This document shows positions 1-5,548 of a DNA stretch of 9,767 nt, one piece after another (position 1 is the stretch's first letter; every line of letters begins with the position of its first letter). Source of the stretch: Bacteroidales bacterium (GTDB lineage Bacteria > Bacteroidota > Bacteroidia > Bacteroidales > NBLH01); assembly GCA_027083715.1 (NCBI GenBank), contig JALWNR010000390.1:6073-15839 (forward strand). Reading direction: 5' to 3'. The notes under the pieces were generated by a model that saw only the letters and a list, made by a program, of their open reading frames with translations, had not been told where the DNA came from and searched no databases. Position numbers and translations under genes: made by a program.

Positions 1-1
1 T

Positions 2-52
2 AATTATATTGAGCAAATAAAGCATTATTTAGAAAGTATTGAAACTAATTAA
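2..52 (+). CDS. C-terminal tail of an unidentified upstream gene (partial)
   Basis: An open frame enters from the left edge and reads NYIEQIKHYLESIETN before two consecutive TAA codons. The residue pattern is an ordinary amphipathic helix, which suits a real protein end. Only 12 bases separate its first stop from the GTG start of the next gene, so the two are probably one transcript. Too little is visible to name a family, and a chance open frame of this length cannot be excluded. Confidence 0.4.
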   Translation, partial: NYIEQIKHYLESIETN

Positions 53-64
53 TAAATTTTATCT

Positions 65-1099
65 GTGCAAATAGACTTTCATTATAACACAATCAGGATT
101 TTAATGGAAAAAGCCGGATTTCGACCCGAAGATGCGCAGATTATTGCCTATGCATCGCAATATGTAGATGATGCTGTGGACCACGAAGAAATGAAGGTAA
201 ACGGTCATTTGGAAATCTTATCACGTCGATTTACCGAAAATAGTTTTAATCCGGTTTGTACTGCACACAGGGGCTTACAGTTCTTGAAAGGTTTCAAGCA
301 AGATGTACAAAACAAAATATATATTCCTTTTCATTTTTTGCCCGATTTAGACCGCTTAGATGATGCAAGCCCGTCTTTTTTAGTTCATCCCAACGGAAAT
401 CTTGCCAAGCGGCTGGTTTTTATTGCTTTGACAGAGCTTGGGAAAAGTACGGGCGAACAACGTATTATGAACCTTGTCCGTTTAGGAATTGCTCTGCATA
501 CTTATGCTGATACCTGGGCACATCAGGATTTTTCGGGGCGACACAGCCATGCAGAAAATGATATTGATGAAATTGAAATCTTTAAAAACGGGAAATACGA
601 AAAAATATCGGTATTCAGTAAATTGGAATACGATGCATTTCCTGATATAGGGCATGCTGAGGTGAGTGATTTTCCTGATAAATCTTATTTGAAATGGCGT
701 TATCGAAAAGCAAACAGTACTGATTTTTTTGAACGTGATAATTCCCGCTTGTTTTTGAAAGCTGCCGAAAGTATTTTTGATATTTTTGTTGGTACAGGGA
801 AAAGTATTGATTTTGAAGATGTAAAAACAAGGCTTTATGAATGCTTCTCCTTTGAAGCAGATAATTTGGAAGAAAAATTTAAAAAGTTTCAGCAAAATTT
901 TCCTGAAATTGGTTTTTATTACGATGAGTATCAGTGGAGAAGCGAAGCTTTAGAAGTAATGAAAGGCGATAAAATTAAAGAATTAATAAAAACCGGTGAA
1001 CCGGCATATGTATTAGGCAGTGATAAAAAATGGTTTTATTTTCATTTTGCAGCTCAGGAGCAAAGAGAGTTTGTATTAAATTTGCTAAAAAAAATCTAG
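65..1099 (+). CDS. DUF6765-like protein, possible metal-dependent hydrolase fold
   Basis: This 344-residue protein starts with GTG. I recognise it as DUF6765-like from the opening MQIDFHY, the segment IAYASQYVDDA (about residues 26-37) and the helix HTYADTWAHQDFSGRHSH. No biochemical function is established for the family as far as I know. The spaced residues H145, D149, H153, D155, H160 and H162, with D4/H6 and D35/D36, look like metal ligands. The HxxxDxxxH spacing recalls the zinc phospholipase C / P1 nuclease group, but that link is my inference. There is no signal peptide or membrane segment, so a cytoplasmic location is likely. GTG is chosen because the family motif begins at once after it and no earlier start fits. 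The stop codon TAG falls in the left end of a palindromic repeat, so the last residues may have been altered by an insertion. It converges on the oxidoreductase operon, with a bidirectional terminator between them. Confidence 0.72.
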   Translation: MQIDFHYNTIRILMEKAGFRPEDAQIIAYASQYVDDAVDHEEMKVNGHLEILSRRFTENSFNPVCTAHRGLQFLKGFKQDVQNKIYIPFHFLPDLDRLDDASPSFLVHPNGNLAKRLVFIALTELGKSTGEQRIMNLVRLGIALHTYADTWAHQDFSGRHSHAENDIDEIEIFKNGKYEKISVFSKLEYDAFPDIGHAEVSDFPDKSYLKWRYRKANSTDFFERDNSRLFLKAAESIFDIFVGTGKSIDFEDVKTRLYECFSFEADNLEEKFKKFQQNFPEIGFYYDEYQWRSEALEVMKGDKIKELIKTGEPAYVLGSDKKWFYFHFAAQEQREFVLNLLKKI

Positions 1100-1268
1100 T
1101 ATCAAGTCAAGTGTATTATGTCGTATAAGTTGCAGAGAATTTTGTTGAGAGCAAGGCAAAAATTTTCATCCGTCAGCTGACGGACATAGCTACGATTAAA
1201 ATTTTTTAACAGCTATCGGTAAAATTATCAAGACTTGGTATGATAATAATATGCTTGACTTGACACTA
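1097..1268. mobile_element. MITE-like palindromic element with terminal inverted repeats
   Basis: The ends are imperfect inverted repeats of about 23 bp (1097-1119 and 1246-1268, 20 of 23 matching, consensus start TAGTRTCAAGTCAAG). Two of the three mismatches become G-U pairs in RNA. The interior is also roughly self-complementary: AAAATTTT-type blocks at 1157-1166 and 1197-1207 surround a 16-bp perfect palindrome at 1169-1184. The whole can fold into one long imperfect hairpin. It has no coding capacity. TA dinucleotides occupy both extreme ends, which would suit a 2-bp TA target duplication, but a TA end is also self-complementary, so this is not proof. The element supplies the TAG stop of the preceding gene. 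Confidence 0.6.
1169..1184. repeat. Perfect 16-bp palindrome at the centre of the MITE-like element
   Basis: The sequence TCCGTCAGCTGACGGA equals its own reverse complement with no loop. It is much richer in G and C than its surroundings and lies near the midpoint of the 172-bp element. It could be the hairpin tip in single-stranded DNA or RNA, or a dimeric protein site. Confidence 0.8.
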
Positions 1269-1272
1269 TAAT

Positions 1273-1301
1273 AAAAGCCGAAGTAAAAAACTCCGGCTTT
1301 T
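1273..1301. terminator. Bidirectional Rho-independent terminator between convergent genes
   Basis: AAAAGCCG at 1273-1280 pairs perfectly with CGGCTTTT at 1294-1301. After one mismatch there are two more pairs, and the loop is A-rich. T-rich sequence follows the stem on both strands. It lies between the + strand DUF6765-like gene and the minus-strand oxidoreductase operon and can end both. Confidence 0.8.
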
Positions 1302-1325
1302 AATCTATCTTAGGTTTGATTTTTC

Positions 1326-1877
1326 CTAAACCAAATGCTCTTCTTTAACGATTTCCATTCCTTGCAGAATAGCTTTTTCGTTCATCGGAATCAGTTTGTG
1401 ATGTCTTTCGGGCAAAGATTTTTTCAAGCCTTTAATTACATTGCCCAGTTCAACCAGCGGCTTGATTTTTAAATAAGCCCCTAAAACAACCATATTAAAG
1501 GTTTTGGCTGAGCCCATTTTTGCAGCTTCCTTTGCAGCTTCTACCAGATAAATATTGATGTCTTTACGTGTTGGCGGATGTATAATTCCGTTATTATCGT
1601 ACAACAGAAGTCCACCGGGTTTTACCGCTTCTTCAAATTTATCCATCGATTGCTGATTCAGAATAATAGCTGTGTCAAATTTACGCAAAACGGGTGAGCT
1701 GATACGCTCATCGCTTAAAATAACCGTTACATTGGCTGTTCCGCCACGCATTTCGGGTCCGTATGAAGGCATCCAACTGACTTCCTGATTTTGCATAATT
1801 GCAGAATAGGCAAGGATTTTTCCTAAGGAAAGAACACCTTGTCCGCCAAATCCTGCTATAATAATTTCTTCAGTCAT
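1326..1877 (-). CDS. 2-oxoacid:ferredoxin oxidoreductase, gamma subunit
   Basis: This 183-residue subunit is the last gene of the four-gene operon. Gamma subunits (POR_gamma/KorC type) form the domain that helps bind and react coenzyme A at the thiamine-diphosphate centre. The N-terminus has the family signature AGFGGQGVL (residues 8-16), followed by PSYGPEMRGG (37-46), FDTAIILNQ and GGLLLYDNN. The length is normal for the stand-alone gamma subunit. It begins 23 bp after the beta gene, with no internal promoter seen, and its stop is about 24 bp from the terminator. The gene set matches the Bacteroidota cluster often labelled VOR or KOR. The substrate (branched-chain 2-oxoacid, 2-oxoglutarate or other) cannot be read from this subunit. 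Confidence 0.92.
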   Translation of the reverse strand: MTEEIIIAGFGGQGVLSLGKILAYSAIMQNQEVSWMPSYGPEMRGGTANVTVILSDERISSPVLRKFDTAIILNQQSMDKFEEAVKPGGLLLYDNNGIIHPPTRKDINIYLVEAAKEAAKMGSAKTFNMVVLGAYLKIKPLVELGNVIKGLKKSLPERHHKLIPMNEKAILQGMEIVKEEHLV

Positions 1878-1900
1878 ATCTTAAAATTTTAACTTTTGCA

Positions 1901-2671
1901 TTAAATTTCTTTAATTTCACCTAAAGGATAATATGGGAACATGTGTTCTTCCATCCATTTATTTGAATCTACAGGTGTCATTTTCCAGCCGGAATTACAA
2001 TTCGATACAATTTCTACAAAAGAAAGTCCTTTCTTTTCCTTTTGTTTTTCAAATGCTTTTCGAATGGCTTTTTTCGCTTTCCGCACAGCAGCCGGTGTAT
2101 GAACTGCATGACGTGCCACATAGCAGGTTCCCGGTAATTGAGCAACCAATTCGGTCATTTTTATCGGGTGCCCCATCAATTCAATATCCCTACCAAAAGG
2201 AGTTGTTGATGAAACCATTCCTTCAAGTGTTGTCGGTGCCATTTGTCCACCGGTCATTCCGTAAATACCGTTATTAATAAAGATAATGGTCATATTATCA
2301 CCGCGGTTACAAGCATGAATGGTTTCGCTGGTACCAATAGCAGCTAAATCGCCATCACCCTGATAGGTAAATACATATTTTTCGGGATAAACCCGCTTAA
2401 TGCCGGTTGCCATAGCAGGTGCCCGTCCGTGAGGAGCTTGTGCCATATCAATATTCATAAATTCATAAGCCAAAACCGAACAGCCTACAGGTGCCACACC
2501 AATGGTTTCCGATTCAATGCCCATTTCCTCAATCACTTCCAGAATCAGGCGGTGTGCTACTCCGTGTCCGCAACCCGGGCAATAGCTTAATGGTTTGTCG
2601 GTGAACAACTTAGTTTTTTTAAAAACTAAATTTTCAGATTTTATTATATCTTCGATTTTTATATCTGCCAT
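1901..2671 (-). CDS. 2-oxoacid:ferredoxin oxidoreductase, beta (thiamine diphosphate) subunit
   Basis: This 256-residue catalytic subunit binds thiamine diphosphate and carries the proximal iron-sulfur cluster. The Mg/TPP motif is GDGD at 105-108 with NNGIYGMTGGQ at 133-143. The four cluster cysteines expected for the family are present: C31 and C34 in CPGCGHG, C64 in PVGCS, and C225 in SNCNSGW. It acts with the alpha, gamma and delta subunits to decarboxylate a 2-oxoacid, pass two electrons to ferredoxin and form acyl-CoA, in the cytoplasm. The start ATG follows a strong AGGAGGA sequence by 6-7 bases, unusual for this phylum, and the gap to the alpha stop is only 3 bp, so translation is probably coupled. 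The length is typical of stand-alone beta subunits. Automatic annotation often calls such proteins 2-oxoglutarate oxidoreductase beta. The substrate remains open. Confidence 0.93.
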   Translation of the reverse strand: MADIKIEDIIKSENLVFKKTKLFTDKPLSYCPGCGHGVAHRLILEVIEEMGIESETIGVAPVGCSVLAYEFMNIDMAQAPHGRAPAMATGIKRVYPEKYVFTYQGDGDLAAIGTSETIHACNRGDNMTIIFINNGIYGMTGGQMAPTTLEGMVSSTTPFGRDIELMGHPIKMTELVAQLPGTCYVARHAVHTPAAVRKAKKAIRKAFEKQKEKKGLSFVEIVSNCNSGWKMTPVDSNKWMEEHMFPYYPLGEIKEI

Positions 2672-2674
2672 TTT

Positions 2675-3760
2675 TTATCCTCCTATAATTTTAGTTTCCA
2701 GCGCTTCAAGTACCTCTTCCGGTGTATGAATCATACCTCCGTAACGACCAAAGTGTTCCACTTTAATTTTTCCGTTTACGGCAAGTTTAACATCCTCAAC
2801 CATTTGTCCTGCACTCATTTCAACCGAAAGCATTCCTTTTACACGCTTTGCAAGTTCTGCAATTCTTTTTTCGGGGAAGGGCCACAGGGTAATCGGGCGT
2901 AAAAGACCAACTTTAAGTCCTTTTTCTCTGGCAAGATTAACCGTTTTACGGCATATTCTTGATGAAGAACCGTAAGCAACTAAAATATAGTCGGCATCTT
3001 CAACTTCCATTTCTTCATAAAGCACTTCTTTTTCTGCAATTTCCGCATATTTATTTTGCAGATGTATATTAAACTGTTCCTGTTTTGCCTGATCCAGTTC
3101 CAAAGAAGTTACTATATTGTGTTCTCTGCCCGGAGTTCTGCCGGTTAGTGCCCACGAATCGTATTTTTCTTTGATTTCTTTATCAGAAAGGCGCTTTTTC
3201 TGTTCTCCGATTTCCACCTTTTCCATCATTTGACCAATCAGACCATCTGATTGAATCAAAACCAAAATACGGTATTTAAATGCCAGCTCAAAAGCCAGTG
3301 CTACATGATCGTACATATCCTGAACAGAAGATGGTGCCAGAACAATTTGTCTGTAATCACCGTGTCCGCCACCCTTAACCGATTGAAAATAATCAGATTG
3401 TGCGGGTTGTATATCGCCCAGCCCCGGTCCTCCACGAACCACATTGAGTAAAACACAAGGAACTTCGGAGCCTGCAATGTATGAAATTCCTTCCTGCATC
3501 AGGCTGATACCCGGACTTGATGAGGAGGTAACTACTTTTTTTCCGGTACAAGCAGCACCATATACCATATTAATTGCCGCCAATTCACTTTCTGCCTGTA
3601 AAACAACCATTCCTGTACGTTTTTCAGGGCGTTCGGCGGTCAGATACTCCATTACCTCAGACTGCGGGGTAATCGGATAACCGTAGTAGGCATCCACTCC
3701 TTCGCGGATAAATGCTTCCGCAATGGCTTCGTTGCCTTTCATTAATCTTAATTCTCCCAT
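2675..3760 (-). CDS. vorB: 2-oxoacid:ferredoxin oxidoreductase, alpha subunit (VorB-type)
   Basis: This 361-residue subunit matches the alpha subunit that NCBI-style annotation names VorB (3-methyl-2-oxobutanoate dehydrogenase subunit). The N-terminal pyrimidine-binding domain begins with LMKGNEAIAEAFIREGVDAYYGYPITPQSE (shown here by its key motifs GNEA at 9-12 and YPITPQSE at 28-35) and continues with SSSSPGISLMQEG and VVRGGPGLGDIQPAQSDYF. A second domain from about 255 on carries VAYGSSSRI, LRPITLWPFP and VEMSAGQMVEDV, the transketolase-C-like part. It forms the active site with the beta subunit. It starts 32 bp after the delta ferredoxin gene and ends 3 bp before beta. The name VOR rests on family resemblance. 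Real substrate preference, such as 2-oxoisovalerate from valine against 2-oxoglutarate, is not decided by the sequence. Confidence 0.92.
   Translation of the reverse strand: MGELRLMKGNEAIAEAFIREGVDAYYGYPITPQSEVMEYLTAERPEKRTGMVVLQAESELAAINMVYGAACTGKKVVTSSSSPGISLMQEGISYIAGSEVPCVLLNVVRGGPGLGDIQPAQSDYFQSVKGGGHGDYRQIVLAPSSVQDMYDHVALAFELAFKYRILVLIQSDGLIGQMMEKVEIGEQKKRLSDKEIKEKYDSWALTGRTPGREHNIVTSLELDQAKQEQFNIHLQNKYAEIAEKEVLYEEMEVEDADYILVAYGSSSRICRKTVNLAREKGLKVGLLRPITLWPFPEKRIAELAKRVKGMLSVEMSAGQMVEDVKLAVNGKIKVEHFGRYGGMIHTPEEVLEALETKIIGG
2678..2684 (-). promoter_or_regulatory. Strong Shine-Dalgarno site of the beta gene, inside the end of the alpha gene
   Basis: On the minus strand AGGAGGA lies 6 bases before the beta ATG and encodes the final Gly-Gly of the alpha subunit. 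None of the other genes here has a comparable site. It supports the ATG at 2671 and suggests coupled translation of alpha and beta in equal amounts. Confidence 0.7.
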
Positions 3761-3792
3761 TACTTTGCGTAATTTAAGTTTTTAAATCTATT

Positions 3793-4023
3793 TTAAGCCG
3801 GTATCTTCATTCGATATACCGTAATAACTGTATCCGGACAAACTGTTGCACAATTAACACATCCTGTACAAGCTTCCGGATTTTCCATGTAAGCAAAATG
3901 GTAACCTTTTCCGTTTACCTCTTTTGCCAATCGAATCACATCTGTGGGGCAAACATGAACACATAAATCGCAACCTTTGCAACGTTCCACATCCACCACG
4001 ATTGCTCCTCTAACTTTTGCCAT
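3793..4023 (-). CDS. 2-oxoacid:ferredoxin oxidoreductase, delta subunit (2x[4Fe-4S] ferredoxin)
   Basis: This is a 76-residue bacterial-type ferredoxin with two complete cluster motifs. The first is CKGCDLCVHVCP (C15, C18, C21, C25) and the second CTGCVNCATVCP (C52, C55, C58, C62). In this enzyme family the delta subunit carries electrons from the beta-subunit cluster to soluble ferredoxin. It is the first gene of the operon delta-alpha-beta-gamma. The ATG at 4023 is preceded by a 33-base leader from a candidate TAnnTTTG promoter. All eight cysteines are intact, so it should be functional. A free-standing ferredoxin role is possible, but its place directly before alpha argues for a subunit. 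Confidence 0.93.
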   Translation of the reverse strand: MAKVRGAIVVDVERCKGCDLCVHVCPTDVIRLAKEVNGKGYHFAYMENPEACTGCVNCATVCPDTVITVYRMKIPA

Positions 4024-4062
4024 AATTTATATTTTAGTTAGAAATTGTAAATTTTTAGTACC

Positions 4063-4070
4063 CAAAAGTA
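4063..4070 (-). promoter_or_regulatory. Candidate -7 box for the oxidoreductase operon
   Basis: The minus strand reads TACTTTTG, an exact match to the Bacteroidota -7 consensus TAnnTTTG. It would start transcription about 33 bases before the delta ATG. No good TTTG -33 box is found about 20 bases upstream, where instead the edge of an inverted repeat lies, so an activator may be needed. Confidence 0.45.
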
Positions 4071-4093
4071 ATAAATTATAATTTAACTATGAA

Positions 4094-4125
4094 TTTTGCT
4101 TATATGTCGTAAATCATAAGCAAAA
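4094..4125. repeat. Perfect 10-bp inverted repeat, candidate operator
   Basis: TTTTGCTTAT at 4094-4103 is exactly complementary to ATAAGCAAAA at 4116-4125, with a 12-base spacer. It is in the gap between the aminotransferase and the delta gene and abuts the -33 region of the candidate promoter. No T-run follows it on the minus strand, so it looks more like a binding site than a terminator. Confidence 0.5.
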
Positions 4126-4141
4126 ACTTTCGTAATCGAAA
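4122..4141 (-). terminator. Weak terminator-like hairpin after the aminotransferase gene
   Basis: On the minus strand TTTCG-ATTA-CGAAA forms a 5-bp stem followed by GTTTTTG. The stem has only two G-C pairs, so any termination would be weak, and some readthrough from the aminotransferase into the oxidoreductase operon is plausible. It overlaps one arm of the neighbouring inverted repeat. Confidence 0.25.
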
Positions 4142-4164
4142 AATTTGCGCTAATTTTGTGATAA

Positions 4165-5487
4165 CTATTGCCCAAAATCTTCGTGAAATCTTTTCAAGCG
4201 ATATTCCAAATCCTTAAACTGACTTTCCTGTATTTGCGATACACAAGCACGTAAGCCTTCGGAATGATTACTTCCTGTTATTGCCAGTGAAATTGCACTT
4301 ATACCATAGTACAGTAATTTTTCCAGTAATTCGGAACCGCTCATTCCCGGATATGAAAAAGTAAAATAAAAGCCATCGGCTATTGGCTCATCAATATCCG
4401 TATCGTAAACAATTTTAAAACCATTTTCCAGAAACAGCTTTTTCATTCTTTTTGCACGTTCACCATACACTTTTACACTGTCCACAAAATTGTATTTGCC
4501 ATCATTAGCTGCTTTCAGCATAGCTGCCAGTCCGTATTGCGCTGAGTGGGTAACTCCTGATGATAAGGCATATAGTGCTCCGTAAATCATGGAATAACCG
4601 AAACCATCCGTTGCATAATAGCGTTTCAAATCCGGATATCTGCGTTGAAACAATTTATCGGAAATGGCAATTGTTCCTACGCGCTGTCCTGCATAGCTAA
4701 ATGCTTTTGAGCTGGAAATCAGAAAGATATAATTATCTGTATATTTTGCAACCGTAGGCTGAAAAGGTGGAACGCCCGGATGCGAATAATCTTTTCTGAA
4801 ATCCATACCAAAATAGGCTAAGTCTTCAATTACTATCACATCGTATTTGTTTGCCATTTCACCGATAATTCTTAATTCCTCATCGGTAAAACATATCCAT
4901 GCCGGATTGTTTGGGTTTGAATACAAAATACTGGAAACGGTTCCTGTTTTCAAGTAAGATTCCAGTTTATCGCGCAGCTTTTTACCACGATAATCATATA
5001 CGTCAAAACTTTCATATTCATGTCCAAGTACCTGGCATTGCTGTTTTTGCACCGGAAATCCGGGGTCGATAAACAAAGTTCCTTTTTTGTTATGGTCGGT
5101 GCGGTTTGCTACCAAAAAGGCAGCCATAGCACCTTGCATAGAGCCAACGGTTGGCATACAGCCTTCTTCGCTCACATCAATATCCAAAAACATTTTGATA
5201 AAGCGCGAAACTTCTTTTTTTAACTCAGGAACACCTTCGATCATCGGGTATTTTGAGGCAACACCTCTTTTTAATGCAGCAATTTCTGCATTAATCCCAA
5301 TTTCCGGAGGTTCCAGTCCGGGGACACCCATTTCCATACGGATGTATTTTTCGCCCGTTTCGGCTTCAACTTTATTTACAATTTTAACAATCTCCCGAAT
5401 GGTTCCTTGCCCCAAATCATCCAGACCGGATTCTTTGATTTTAGCATGAACTGCCTCATAATCAATCGGTGTGTTTTTCTTAATCAT
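4165..5487 (-). CDS. PLP-dependent class I/II aminotransferase
   Basis: This 440-residue fold-type I enzyme has the expected active-site residues. N194 lies in SNPNNPAW, D222 in VIEDLAYFG (contacts the pyridine nitrogen) and K261 in SSSKAFSYAGQRVG (forms the internal aldimine). A glycine-rich TVGSMQGAM segment fits the cofactor phosphate loop, and the SNHSEGLRACVS stretch near the C-terminus should hold the arginine that binds the substrate carboxylate. It transfers an amino group from an amino acid to a 2-oxoacid in the cytoplasm. The exact substrate is not readable. The next genes downstream encode an enzyme that consumes 2-oxoacids, so amino acid degradation (for instance branched-chain or glutamate-linked) is likely, though a biosynthetic role is also possible. 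It starts 61 bp after the peptidase stop, and a terminator fills most of that gap, so it may rely on readthrough or on a promoter I cannot identify. Confidence 0.9.
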   Translation of the reverse strand: MIKKNTPIDYEAVHAKIKESGLDDLGQGTIREIVKIVNKVEAETGEKYIRMEMGVPGLEPPEIGINAEIAALKRGVASKYPMIEGVPELKKEVSRFIKMFLDIDVSEEGCMPTVGSMQGAMAAFLVANRTDHNKKGTLFIDPGFPVQKQQCQVLGHEYESFDVYDYRGKKLRDKLESYLKTGTVSSILYSNPNNPAWICFTDEELRIIGEMANKYDVIVIEDLAYFGMDFRKDYSHPGVPPFQPTVAKYTDNYIFLISSSKAFSYAGQRVGTIAISDKLFQRRYPDLKRYYATDGFGYSMIYGALYALSSGVTHSAQYGLAAMLKAANDGKYNFVDSVKVYGERAKRMKKLFLENGFKIVYDTDIDEPIADGFYFTFSYPGMSGSELLEKLLYYGISAISLAITGSNHSEGLRACVSQIQESQFKDLEYRLKRFHEDFGQ

Positions 5488-5510
5488 ATTTAAAATTTAG
5501 GTTTGGTAAA

Positions 5511-5542
5511 ACAAAAAAGCCCCAAAAGAATATGGAGCTTTT
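5511..5542 (-). terminator. Rho-independent terminator of the S9 peptidase gene
   Basis: On the minus strand AAAAGCTCCA (5542-5533) pairs with TGGGGCTTTT (5524-5515), with one U-G wobble and an 8-base loop. A T-rich tail (TTTTTTGTTTT) follows. It begins 6 bases after the peptidase stop codon and separates that gene from the aminotransferase. Confidence 0.75.
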
Positions 5543-5548
5543 AAATTA

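Noticed and set aside
482..895. Long open frames on the minus strand opposite the DUF6765-like gene
   Set aside because: They lie wholly inside a gene with recognisable family motifs, have phenylalanine- and isoleucine-rich sequences typical of antisense frames, and show no motif of their own.
1933..2277. 114-codon + strand open frame opposite the beta subunit gene
   Set aside because: The beta subunit has all catalytic and cluster residues; the antisense frame shows no domain and no supporting promoter.
5087..5449. 120-codon + strand open frame opposite the aminotransferase gene
   Set aside because: It is a shadow of a clearly functional enzyme gene, with no recognisable product.
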